Below, piece by piece: positions 55,030-63,869 of a DNA stretch of 64,000 nucleotides; the first letter of the stretch is position 1, and each line of letters begins with the position of its first letter. Below the pieces are notes generated by a model that saw only the letters and a list, made by a program, of their open reading frames with translations, was not told the DNA's origin and did no database searches. The stretch is from Hymenobacter sp. BT188 (lineage in GTDB: Bacteria; Bacteroidota; Bacteroidia; Cytophagales; Hymenobacteraceae), in NCBI RefSeq assembly GCF_014333585.1, contig NZ_JACSCW010000001.1, positions 248,001-312,000 of the forward strand. The letters are read 5' to 3'. Both the position numbers and the translations under genes were made by a program.

Positions 55030-55893
55030 TTATTTCTGCACAGTGTACTGAACCTCCACGACCACCGGATAATGATCGGAAGGCGTTTTGCCATCGCCGT
55101 AGGTTTCCGTTAGAATGCCATACCGAGTGGCCTTGAAAGCGGGGCTCAGAAAAATATGATCAATCCGGGCGTCGGTCTTGCGCTGCGAATTGAAGTCGTT
55201 GAACGTGCCGTTGGGCGCGTACACCACTTGCGCCAGCTGGTAGGCATCGCGCAGGTTGCTGGCCGTATTGAGAATAGTATAGCTCTCGTTGCGCTGATCG
55301 ATGTTGAAGTCACCCGTCAGGATGGTTGGCGTGGGGCCAGCCAACTCTTTCACTTTGCTTAAAATCAGCTTGGCGCTTTCTTTCCGCGCCTCTGTGCCCA
55401 TATGGTCGAAGTGGGTATTGAAGAAGTAGAACGTGAAGCCTGTTTTTTTCTCCCGCAACTGGCTCCAGCTGCAAACGCGCGGCAGTGCGGCATCCCAACC
55501 CTTGCTCGGAACGGTGCTCGTAGGTGAGAGCCAGAACGTGCCTTGCTTAAGCAGCTGGTATTTGTCTTTCTTATAAAAGATAGCCGAAAACTCCCCGGCC
55601 TGCTTACCGTCGTCGCGGCCCCCGCCTGTGTAGGCGTAGTCCGGCATTTGGCGCGTCATGTCTTGGAGCTGGTGATAAAGCCCTTCCTGGGTGCCAAAGA
55701 CGTCAAAGTTCTGAAAACGAATGAAATTGATTAGGTGCGGCATCCGTTGGCGCCAGCCATTGACTGTATCCTGAGGGTTGTCGTAGCGGATATTGTAAGT
55801 AGCCACCCTCATCGTTTGAGCAGCTAGTTCTACCCGGCTACCAAGCAGCAATAGCGCTACAAACAGAATCTTTTTGAACGCAGATAAACACAT
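55030..55893 (-). CDS. Endonuclease/exonuclease/phosphatase family hydrolase, exported
   Basis: The 287-aa product has a signal-like N-terminus (ILFVALLLLGSRVELAAQ). The EEP core has VATYNIRYDNPQD (Asn), FGTQEGLYHQL (metal-binding Glu), FYFFNTHFDHMG (His, Asp), LTGDFNIDQRNES (Asp, Asn) and SDHYPVVVEVQY (Asp-His). All catalytic residues are present. Exported EEP hydrolases cleave nucleic acids, phospholipids or inositol phosphates; the substrate is unknown. Flanked on both sides by family C repeats. Confidence 0.92.
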   Translation of the reverse strand: MCLSAFKKILFVALLLLGSRVELAAQTMRVATYNIRYDNPQDTVNGWRQRMPHLINFIRFQNFDVFGTQEGLYHQLQDMTRQMPDYAYTGGGRDDGKQAGEFSAIFYKKDKYQLLKQGTFWLSPTSTVPSKGWDAALPRVCSWSQLREKKTGFTFYFFNTHFDHMGTEARKESAKLILSKVKELAGPTPTILTGDFNIDQRNESYTILNTASNLRDAYQLAQVVYAPNGTFNDFNSQRKTDARIDHIFLSPAFKATRYGILTETYGDGKTPSDHYPVVVEVQYTVQK

Positions 55894-55970
55894 AGCGAAA
55901 AGAAAAAAGTAAACGCCAACTATTGCTCTTGCCGCTGATCACCTGCATGGGGGGCTTTTTTGGTAGGTTG

Positions 55971-56096
55971 AAACCAGCGCAAGTATAGCGTAGCGTAACT
56001 CGTGCTGGTTTTGTTGTGATGTAGCGCATCACCAGTCCCAACGACTGGCGTTTGCTTGGCAGGTCATGAGTTACGCTACGCTAAACTTACGCGCAT
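55971..56096. repeat. Dispersed repeat, family C (shorter copy)
   Basis: Left arm 55973-56002 and right arm 56065-56094 (ATGAGTTACGCTACGCTAAAC). Same orientation as the copy at 54735, without the internal insert. Upstream of the EEP hydrolase gene. Confidence 0.87.
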
Positions 56097-56191
56097 ACTT
56101 ATTGAACGCGGTCCTTGATTTAGAGCCCTTTAGCACTAACCTAGCTGGTTCTAGCTGCGTTATATAGCCTACACCATTTTCCTTGTCAATC

Positions 56192-56446
56192 ATGAGCATA
56201 TTCGGTTCTGACCGCTCGAGCGGTACACTAGGCGGCCTGATTTCGGGCCTGTTTGGCGGTGGTAGAAGGGGCGTAAACCCTGCTACTGGTAAATACGGTA
56301 ATACCGGTCGTTCTGGAGGCGTTGGGCGCAAGCTGGCTACTGGGGCATTATTAGCCGCCGGGGCTGCTTACCTCTATAACCGCAATAAGAACAAAGGCAC
56401 GAGTTCGCCCAATACTAACGTGTCCAACTTCAACCCTAATTTGTAG
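56192..56446 (+). CDS. Small glycine-rich hypothetical protein
   Basis: The product is 84 aa from the ATG at 56192 (MSIFGSDRSSG; a TTG three codons upstream is a weaker start). A Gly-rich N-terminal half (GGLISGLFGGGRRG) is followed by a weak hydrophobic helix (LATGALLAAGAAYLYNRNKNKG) and an Asn/Ser tail. Likely membrane associated; no family recognised. A strong terminator follows at 56471. Confidence 0.6.
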   Translation: MSIFGSDRSSGTLGGLISGLFGGGRRGVNPATGKYGNTGRSGGVGRKLATGALLAAGAAYLYNRNKNKGTSSPNTNVSNFNPNL

Positions 56447-56470
56447 GTGCTCCGTTGGAAGTTATGCACA

Positions 56471-56513
56471 AGCCCCACCTCTGGCCAGTACTGGCTCGGG
56501 GTGGGGCTTTTTG
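56471..56513 (+). terminator. Rho-independent terminator
   Basis: Arms AGCCCCAC (56471-56478) and GTGGGGCT (56501-56508), followed by TTTTT. It belongs to the small Gly-rich gene. Confidence 0.85.
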
Positions 56514-56588
56514 TGAAGTTCAATTGCGTTGATTTCTATCCATCTATCCAATTAAGTGAGTACCAGAAGAAATTTAAAACCAGATTGT

Positions 56589-56728
56589 GTCATGCTGAGC
56601 GGAGTCGAAGCATCTCTACACAAGTAGTAATTCTAATGAAGCGGGAGAGATGCTTCGACTCCGCTCAGCATGACAGTTAGCGTGGCAACATCAGCACGCG
56701 AGATGCTTCGCTACCGCTCTGCATGACG
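56589..56728. repeat. Composite repeat: complete family A-prime palindrome plus half of a family A copy
   Basis: Arms 56589-56617 and 56646-56674 are a perfect 29-bp TGCTGAGC-type palindrome. After the junction, a single right arm of the TGCAGAGC type lies at 56697-56728 (CGCGAGATGCTTCGCTACCG), with no left partner. It looks like the remains of the composite seen at 43283. Confidence 0.88.
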
Positions 56729-57058
56729 TTCTATATTCATTATGCCCAGTACTGAAGAGCCTAACTAGCCTCTAAGTGACCTCGGAGCAGACGCGACAAA
56801 TAAAAAGTTTACACCGCCTGTAACCTTTTCGATTTTTTACGGTGTCCACGTTTGAATTCTCCTCTATTCCCAATCATGTATTTCTGATCCGGCCACGCGC
56901 AACCGGACAGGCAACTGATTCAGGGCCGCTACAAGTGGCCTGCCGTCGGCATTATGCCCTGCGGTTAGCGAAATGAGGATTCGTAGGCTGCTGCTCCACT
57001 GCAAGTGGCGGCTTTCTGATGTGATTCTATCCCAACCACTATCATCTTCCGAGGCATT
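56729..57058. other. Upstream region of the decayed receptor, no gene recognised
   Basis: A 330-bp AT-richer stretch with a small T-rich run (56827-56840). No frame with recognisable product. Presumably the old promoter region. Confidence 0.45.
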
Positions 57059-59521
57059 ATGCGTACTAGCTCTACTTATTTCGTAGCCAAAATTCTGCTG
57101 GCACTATTTGCGTGGCTTGTTTCTACTTCGGCCGCGGCCCAAACTCCTGGCAGCCTCACCGGCAAGGTGCGTACGGCGGCTAGCGCGCCCATCGATTATG
57201 CCACCATCACCCTCCACAAAGCCGCCGACTCGTTGGTAGTAAAAACGGAGTTTAGCGACGCCCAGGGGGCTTTTCGCTTCGAAGGATTGACCGAAGGACG
57301 CTACCGGATATCGGCGGCGCAGCTAGGCTTTTTACGGCACTGGACGGAGCCGTTTACGCTACCAGTTGGCGGCATGACGCTGCCAGCTATCATGCTGCAA
57401 AAGAGTGCCGCTACCCAGCTAAAGGAAGTGCAGGTAGTAGGGCAGAAGCCCTTGTTTGAGCGTCTGGCCGACCGTACGGTAGTAAACGTGGAAGGCTCGA
57501 CGCTGGCTGCCGGCAACACCACGCTGGACGTGCTGGCCCGCGCTCCCGGCGTTACCGTGGACGGCAACGACAATCTGGCCCTGCGCGGCCGCCAAGGCTT
57601 GCTGGTGCTTATTGACGGCAAGCGCCAGCCCATGACCGGCACTGAGCTAGCCGAGACTACCTGCGAACCTTACCGGCTGACCAACTCAAAAGCATCGAGC
57701 TGATAACGAACACACTGGCCAAATACGACGCTCAGTGCGGGACCGGCATCATCGCCATCAACCTCAAAAAAGATCAGCGCATGGGCACCAATGGCAGCGC
57801 AAATATCAGCTAAGGCCGTGGGGAATACGGCAAGTTTACCAGCAGCTTATCAGGAAATCATCGTCGCGAAAAACTCAACGTTTTCAGCCCCCTCACTTAC
57901 ACCAAGCGCCGGAATTTTGAAATTCGTAACACCTTCCGCTTTTTCTATGGGTCGGAGGGTAATGGATCGCTAGTGCTCATAGGAACCGCGGACCAGCGTA
58001 ACCGCGGAGTATTCGAAGATCACTTCTTGATTTATAAGGTTGGGGCCGACGTTAATGTGTCGAAGAATACCGTTACGGGGGGCGTTATTATGGGCTTTGC
58101 GGTGCCGAATCCCAAGCCCGGCTATACTGGCGTCAACACGAGTACTTTTTATGATGGTGCGGGGTAGGTAGAGAACTTATTATAGCGCCCTCAGCACCGG
58201 CGTGAGCAACAACCCTAACATAACGGGCAACGTCAACTTCAAACATACCTTCGGTGAGGGTACAGGCCGCCCCGAGCTAACCGCCGACGTGGATTACGCT
58301 CGCTACAACACTCACCGCACACAAAGCCAGACCTCGTTTTTCGAGCTATTAGGCCTGCCAGATTATACCGTGGCCAGCGACCAAACCAGCGAACTGACCA
58401 TCAAGGCGGTGAAGGCTGACTACACGCAGTCGTTGAACGCCAAAACCCGTTTGGAAGCCGGCGCCAAAGCCAGTCAGGTGTATGCCGACAATGATATTCT
58501 CTTTAAAAATACCACCGAAGGGCGCACCACGATTGACCAGAATCTGACCAACCGCTTCCGCTACGACGAGGTTATTACCGCCGCTTACCTGAACCTAAAC
58601 CACACAGTAGATAAGCTGAACGTGCAGGCAGGCCTGCGCGGCGAGCAGACCTACGCCACCGGCAAGCAAATAGTGACCTCCGAATACTTCCAGCGCGACT
58701 ACTACCAACTCTTTCCCAGCGCGGCCCTGCAATACACGCTCACCGACAAAAACGAGGTAACGATGTCCCTGAGTCGGCGCATCAATCGTCCCTCTTACGG
58801 TCAGCTCAATCCCTTCCGCTTCATCATCGATCTGGCTACTTCGGGTAAGTGTAACCCCAATCTGCGGCCCGAAACCAGCTACAACATGGAGCTGAACTAT
58901 ACCTTCAATCAGAAGTTTACCGCTGGCTTTAGCTACAGCGTCACCCAAGACCCCATCACCGACGTGGCGTACCCCGAAACCGATACCACAACGGTCTCGA
59001 CCAACGTGAACTTGGATCGGCAGCAGTACGCGGCCCTCACGCTCACGGCGCCCATTACGGTAGGTAAGTGGCTGAATATCTATAACAACGCTGTGTTCTA
59101 TTACATCCACTACGATGGCACCCTAGCAGGTACGTCGCTCCAGAAAGGTCAGCCGGCCTTCAACCTCAGTAGCAACAGCACCTTCACTTTCGGTAAGGGC
59201 TGGGGGGCAGAATTGAATGGCCGGTATAGCTCGCAGCAGCGGGTTGGCTTCTTCGAGTTTCAGCCCTTCGGCCAAGTCGGTATTGGCGTGAAGAAGGAAG
59301 TGCTCGACTGCAAAGGCACCATCAAGCTTGCTGCCACCGACATCTTCTACACCACGCCGCTGCGCGCCACTTTCATCTACAACGACTACTGCCAGGAGCT
59401 ATACATCCGCCGCAATACGCGCGTGTTGACGCTTTCTTTCGGCTGGAAATTCGGCAATGACAAGCTGACTTCTACCAACCGCAAGACCGGCGCCGAAGAC
59501 GAAAAGCGCCGGGCTCAATAG
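57059..59521 (+). pseudogene. Decayed TonB-dependent outer-membrane beta-barrel receptor (CarboxypepD_reg plus OMP barrel)
   Basis: Taken whole, the region would encode about 820 aa. Intact segments: signal peptide, carboxypeptidase-D-like domain (GSLTGKVRTAASAPIDYATITLH), plug-like part (EVQVVGQKPLFERLADRTVVNVEG, LLVLIDGKRQPMTG), and the barrel from 58202. Four lesions are visible: a net +2 shift near 57653 (frame changes after GTELAE), a TAA at 57811-57813 where SYGRGEYGKF would be expected, a TAG near 58165 after FYDGAG, and a further shift near 58180 back to the first frame. Parts between shifts remain readable (DYLRTLPADQLKSIELITN). Multiple independent lesions indicate a pseudogene. Confidence 0.9.
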
Positions 59522-59574
59522 TTACTATCGGACTGCTTGGGGAGCTTTTCTAGAAGGTAATTAGGCAAGCTATA

Positions 59575-60138
59575 TCAGTGGTCATGGTCATAGCTGACGA
59601 CGCGCGTTACTTTCCATTGGCCGTCTTTTAGTCGCCACACCATCATATTCTTGAACGTGCCGCAGTCATCTTTACCGTTCTCCACGTGACAGAAGCGGTG
59701 CAGGTGGGCATCTACGGCCCCGTAGCCCGGAATTGGATACACTTCTAAACTGCCGGGCACCAGTTGCCGATTCAAGCCGGTCGTTTTGTTTTGCTCAAAC
59801 AGGCTCCGAAAGCCGGCCATTGTTTTTTGAAAATCGGCCAGGCCGCCTTTATCGTGGTAGAATTCGAGGTCTTCGGCGAAAAAGGTTTGCAATTGATCTG
59901 CGTCGTGGCGATTGAAGGCCGCAAACATGGCGCTGTCGAGGCGGGCAATGGTGGTGTACAACTCCTTCGACTCAGGCAATTGCACTGCCGCGGTGGGTGG
60001 CGGGGCCGCCGGTTTGCTGGTTGAGCAGGCCGTTGTCCCGAGCATCAGCATTATGCCAAACAGTGCTGCTACGTTGGCTGAGTGCGATTTTGTGGTGAAT
60101 AAGTAGTTTGAGCGAAATAGACAGAAACGAATCTCCAT
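59575..60138 (-). CDS. NTF2-like (DUF4440) lipoprotein
   Basis: The 187-aa product has a lipoprotein-like signal (FGIMLMLGTTACSTS); the first about 25 residues are atypical, so the real start may be inside (ATG near residue 30). An NTF2-like cone domain follows (LDSAMFAAFNRHDADQLQTFFAEDLEFYHD ... KNMMVWRLKDGQWKVTRVVSYDHD). It is a snoaL-type fold with unknown role. Terminates near the 3' end of the receptor pseudogene, convergent. Confidence 0.82.
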   Translation of the reverse strand: MEIRFCLFRSNYLFTTKSHSANVAALFGIMLMLGTTACSTSKPAAPPPTAAVQLPESKELYTTIARLDSAMFAAFNRHDADQLQTFFAEDLEFYHDKGGLADFQKTMAGFRSLFEQNKTTGLNRQLVPGSLEVYPIPGYGAVDAHLHRFCHVENGKDDCGTFKNMMVWRLKDGQWKVTRVVSYDHDH

Positions 60139-60239
60139 AGACCAACCAGGAGGCTTTTTTATACTACTACGTTCTAAAAATAGCTAGTAAAATAGAGCTG
60201 CTTATTCTTTGTATTTCAAGGTAACCTGACGCTTCGAAT

Positions 60240-60800
60240 CTAGCCAATCTTCAAGGGCGGACCCACTACTTTCATCTCGTTGGCAGCAAATATTTTCGCA
60301 ATCTCTTGGGGCGTGGGTTCCGTTTTTAGCGCCGCCAGCGTCACAAAAAACTCTTCCAGTTTCCCGGCGGGTTGAAATGTCACCGTCATGCGGCCGGTTT
60401 GACTGACCTGAGTCCAGGCGTGAGGCACTTGGCGGGGAAGGAAGATGCTTTCGCCCGTTTTGAGTGAGTACTTATCTTCTCCAACCTGGAAGTAATATTC
60501 GCCATCCAGCACATAAAATACCTCGTCCTGCTTGAAGTGCACATGCAGGGGAGTGCCCCGGCCGGGCGAGAGGCTGGTCTGCTCAAAAATGGCTAAGCCG
60601 CCGTTGGTGTCTTTGCCTGATACCTTGAGGTCCATTATGTTAGAGTTGACGCCCAACAGCTTCATATGGCCGTGTAGCCGACCTTCGCCGGCGCTTACTT
60701 TGAATCCCTTGCCGGGTGAAGTGGAGGCGGGCCGGATTTGCCCCCCAGCTACCAGTGGCAAGCCGACAAGTGAAGTCTGAATAAAGTGTCTGCGCTCCAT
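60240..60800 (-). CDS. Cupin domain protein with N-terminal signal
   Basis: The product is 186 aa from the ATG at 60798-60800 (MERRHFIQTSLVGLPLVAGG, a Tat-like RR start); a start eight codons upstream is possible. The single cupin contains GTPLHVHFKQDEVFYVLDGEYYF (motif 1, metal-binding His and Glu) and FLPRQVPHAWTQVSQTGRM (motif 2, His). Small-molecule binding or an isomerase/oxygenase role is usual for the fold; no specific reaction can be named. Confidence 0.88.
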   Translation of the reverse strand: MERRHFIQTSLVGLPLVAGGQIRPASTSPGKGFKVSAGEGRLHGHMKLLGVNSNIMDLKVSGKDTNGGLAIFEQTSLSPGRGTPLHVHFKQDEVFYVLDGEYYFQVGEDKYSLKTGESIFLPRQVPHAWTQVSQTGRMTVTFQPAGKLEEFFVTLAALKTEPTPQEIAKIFAANEMKVVGPPLKIG

Positions 60801-61259
60801 AATGGGTATGTTTAAAAGTGCCACATTCTGTAGTCCTTGTTAGCTGCCGGTCCGCCAGCTGGCTGCGGTAAGTCTAAAGATGATCTGACTATATCATCTT
60901 GGTTATTAGTTGAATATAGTGGATTTATTATTTACTACATTCTTTATCTGAGTTGCTGAGAAGCGAACAACGAGTCGCCGTGTGTACTCAGCCTCAACAA
61001 CTTGCTATGATGTACTGATGAGTATATCCGGGGGGCTTTTTATTTTCATAAGGAGGTAAAAAGGGCATCTCAAATCCCTTTTCGCCTTCTTCTATCACTT
61101 ACACACAACTATGCAGCTCTACAATCTGTACAGCTTAGGCAGAAGTAGCCTTTTCATAATGTGTAAAGTCGGAGATGTGTAGCACATGAATCTGGCGATG
61201 CTTTAGCGGCGCTTGCCTGTAACCATACGCTGCCTCATCTTCTGCTTGTTAAGGAAGCA
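60801..61259. other. Intergenic region upstream of the DUF2490 gene
   Basis: Between divergent genes, 459 bp. It contains one G6 motif (61030) followed by TTTTT and AGGAGG (61050-61055), which has no start nearby. No gene or repeat seen. Confidence 0.5.
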
Positions 61260-62072
61260 ATGCCGTCTGTCTATTCTTTTGCTCTGAAACTGGCTGCTCT
61301 GTTGCTGCTCATTCTGACAGCTGTTCCGGCAAGGAGCCAGTCGGCCGAGCGGATAATAGACCGCAACGCCATCGGCTGGTTTACTTACAATGGCGACCAC
61401 CAAATAGGCGAAAAGTGGGCCGTGCACACCGAAGTGCAGTTGCGCCGCACGCGCCTGGGATTAGGTCGTCAGCAGCTACTTTCGCGCCTGGGCTTGGTGT
61501 ATTCGCTTGCCGAGCAGGTAACCCTTTCGGGGGGCTATACCCAGCTGACCACGCATCCCTACGGCGACTACCCCACGGCCGGCCTCGGGGAAGCCACACC
61601 CGAAAACAGGGCGTACGAAGATGTGAGTTTGGTCAGCACTTACGGCCGGCTTCAGCTCACGCATCGGTTTCGGCTGGAGCAGCGCTGGCTGGGGCAGCTG
61701 GATGAAAGCAATCCGCAGCGGGTGGCTGGCTGGGAGTACCAGAACCGCGCCCGCTACCAGGTGGCCGGCGAGATACCGCTGCAAGGCTCCAGCATCAACG
61801 ACGGCGAACTGTACCTCACCTTTTTCGACGAGATATTTATCGGCTTCGGGGAGAATGTGGGCCGGAATGTTTTCAACCAAAACCGTATTTCCAGTGGCCT
61901 GGGCTACCAAATTCGCGACAACTGGAAGCTGGAACTGAACTACCTAAATCAGTGGACCCAGCACGCTGAGCCTGCTACCAATACGCAGCAGTCGGTGTTC
62001 GAAAACAACAACGGGTTTCGCCTGAACGTGGTCTACAACTTGGATTTTAAGTCGTCTTCATCGTCTGACTAA
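61260..62072 (+). CDS. DUF2490 outer-membrane beta-barrel protein
   Basis: The 270-aa product has a signal peptide (LAALLLLILTAVPARSQ) and the DUF2490 pattern: WFTYNGDHQIGEKWAVHTEVQLRR, SRLGLVYSLAEQVTLSGGYTQL, LTHRFRLEQRWLG, ending in an amphipathic strand (FRLNVVYNLDF) with Phe-rich end and a Ser/Asp tail. It is an outer-membrane barrel of unknown function. Monocistronic, with the MpaB-family gene converging on it from the right. Confidence 0.9.
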   Translation: MPSVYSFALKLAALLLLILTAVPARSQSAERIIDRNAIGWFTYNGDHQIGEKWAVHTEVQLRRTRLGLGRQQLLSRLGLVYSLAEQVTLSGGYTQLTTHPYGDYPTAGLGEATPENRAYEDVSLVSTYGRLQLTHRFRLEQRWLGQLDESNPQRVAGWEYQNRARYQVAGEIPLQGSSINDGELYLTFFDEIFIGFGENVGRNVFNQNRISSGLGYQIRDNWKLELNYLNQWTQHAEPATNTQQSVFENNNGFRLNVVYNLDFKSSSSSD

Positions 62073-62109
62073 TACCGCACTCTACGACATGACAAAGCTG
62101 ATGCTGCGC

Positions 62110-62904
62110 CTAAGAGTGTACGCCAGCGGAGCGCGCAAACTCAACCGGGTCGCGGTCGAGGGCTTGAATCTTTGCTTTATAAGCCGGCGGCAGCAGCGCA
62201 GTTTTCACCCACTGACTCAGGGATAAATGCTGCGTGCGCCGATACACCGGCACCACCGGCCGCAGCCACGACCTGTTGCCCAAACGCAGCAAGTCTCGCA
62301 CGGTAGCCGGCACCACGAGGCGCTGCGCGTGCAGCAACAGCCAGTACCGCACCGGCCCCAGGTGCTTACGATACTGCCGATACAGATCTTGGGTGAAGCG
62401 GCTGTGCTCCAGATCGGAAGCCAGATGCTGCTGCCGCACCACCAGCCACTGCGCGTAGGTGGGGGGCAAATCGGGGATGCCCATGCGCTGACCTACACGA
62501 GAAAATACGGTGAATACCTCTTCTTTTTCGGGGCCGCTCATGGGGCGCTCCAACAGCTCAAATGACCGGATAGAATAGTCGATAAGCAGGAACAGCACGT
62601 CGCGGTAGGCCCAATCGGGAATGGCCGCGCCGCGCTTCGCTTCCACGGCCGCATGAATGGCGGCAATGGTATCGATAGCCCTTTCGGCGGCTGGCTGGGG
62701 GGCAAATACGATTTGCCGGGCATACTCTACAGTGGAAAACAAGCGCGCCATCGGGTCGGCGGGCAGGCGCCCGGTGAAGTAGAGCCAGTCAACGGCTTTA
62801 TTCAGGGCAAACTCTGCCGCAGCGCCAGCAAAAATGAAAAGCACCGTGTCGGCCTTTCCCCAGATGGTCCGCACCACGGAATGCTTCGGCACAAAATATT
62901 CCAT
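62110..62904 (-). CDS. Oxygenase MpaB/DUF2236 family protein
   Basis: The 264-aa product has MEYFVPKHSVVRTIWGKADTVLFIFAGAAAEFALNKAVDWLYFTG and SIRSFELLERPMS, which resemble MpaB-family proteins of Bacteroidota. This all-alpha family includes rubber oxygenase and MpaB' and normally carries a heme- or metal-binding His pair; I see no clear HxxH-type pair, so the activity is not assured. The product has a hydrophobic N-terminal third. Placement next to DUF2490 and aquaporin genes gives no clue. Confidence 0.8.
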   Translation of the reverse strand: MEYFVPKHSVVRTIWGKADTVLFIFAGAAAEFALNKAVDWLYFTGRLPADPMARLFSTVEYARQIVFAPQPAAERAIDTIAAIHAAVEAKRGAAIPDWAYRDVLFLLIDYSIRSFELLERPMSGPEKEEVFTVFSRVGQRMGIPDLPPTYAQWLVVRQQHLASDLEHSRFTQDLYRQYRKHLGPVRYWLLLHAQRLVVPATVRDLLRLGNRSWLRPVVPVYRRTQHLSLSQWVKTALLPPAYKAKIQALDRDPVEFARSAGVHS

Positions 62905-63035
62905 AGAACAAGAACTGGAAAAGGCAGCAAAAGGCTCCCAAAGTCTTTGGTTACAGCCGCTGCTTAGCTACAAAAGAACCAAAGTAGCAGAACGTTGAGC
63001 AGCGGCCAACCCATATCACGTCAGAAATAAAAAAC

Positions 63036-63869
63036 TCACTCATCCGGGTACTGTGGGGGCTCTTCGTCGGAGGCGTAAGGGGAAATAGGACTGGGACCGC
63101 ATCCGGCCAGAATAGCGCATTCCAAGGGCTGACCGTGGTGGAAGCGTAAAAACCCAACTGTGGCGAGCCACATTGCCAAGCAAGGTGCTACCCAATATAT
63201 CCAGAGCCCCTGATAGCGTCCGGCCGCTACGGCGGTGCCCAGCGTCCGGGCCGGGTTCAGGCTCATCCCCGAGTAAGGCGTTTCAATGAGGACGTAAACC
63301 GCTAGCAGCGCGCCCAGCAGCCACCCAACCCACTCTTTCAACCGGCTTGAATGTAAGGCAAGCAGCGTCACCAGCATCATTACAAAACAGATAATGAACT
63401 CGGCTATGAAAGCAATCAGCTCACCCTGAAGAAAGACCGGATTGGGTTGTGTAACCGTATATTTTACGGCCGGATGGGCGTAGAATTCGGGCAGACAAAG
63501 CTTCAGCAATTGGGCCGCCCCAATGGCCCCGCACAGTTGCGCTAGCACGTACCACACCGCATCGGGAAGACGTATTTTGCCTAATTGGTAGAAGGCCAGC
63601 GTGACCGCGGGATTGATGTGCGCGCCCGACCGCTTGCCCCAGGGATTGTAAATAATAATGACCAACACGAGGCCCAGACCCAGGCCCAAAAGGCCCCGCC
63701 GTAGCAGGTGGCTTTCCGCCAAGCTCTGCCGCACGGGGGAAGCCGGATGCTCCATCAGGATAGTCAGCAAACCGGCGCTGCCCACAAAAAAGGCCAGGCC
63801 CAATGCTTCCGCAACGTAGTGAGGCCAGTGCCGACGTAGCGCGGAAAGCAAACGGTAGGCAAAAGGCAT
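63036..63869 (-). CDS. MIP/aquaporin family channel
   Basis: The product is 277 aa from the ATG at 63867-63869 (MPFAYRLLSALRRHWPHYVAEALG); ATGs further upstream (63909-63911) add about 14 residues. Both NPA motifs are present: SGAHINPAVTLAFYQLG (NPA1) and SGMSLNPARTLGTAVA (NPA2, with the Arg of the ar/R filter). Six TMs and a C-terminal Pro-rich tail (SDEEPPQYPDE). It should transport water and possibly glycerol; the filter residue preceding NPA2 is not diagnostic by eye. Full length. Confidence 0.93.
   Translation of the reverse strand: MPFAYRLLSALRRHWPHYVAEALGLAFFVGSAGLLTILMEHPASPVRQSLAESHLLRRGLLGLGLGLVLVIIIYNPWGKRSGAHINPAVTLAFYQLGKIRLPDAVWYVLAQLCGAIGAAQLLKLCLPEFYAHPAVKYTVTQPNPVFLQGELIAFIAEFIICFVMMLVTLLALHSSRLKEWVGWLLGALLAVYVLIETPYSGMSLNPARTLGTAVAAGRYQGLWIYWVAPCLAMWLATVGFLRFHHGQPLECAILAGCGPSPISPYASDEEPPQYPDE

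Noticed and set aside
56071..56331. 86-codon minus-strand frame over the repeat and small Gly-rich gene
   Set aside because: It runs through the family C repeat arm and opposes the Gly-rich frame, which has a proper terminator; no recognisable domain.
57735..57973. Two small plus-strand frames within the receptor pseudogene
   Set aside because: They are out-of-frame remnants; the conserved receptor residues are in a different frame with a stop at 57811.
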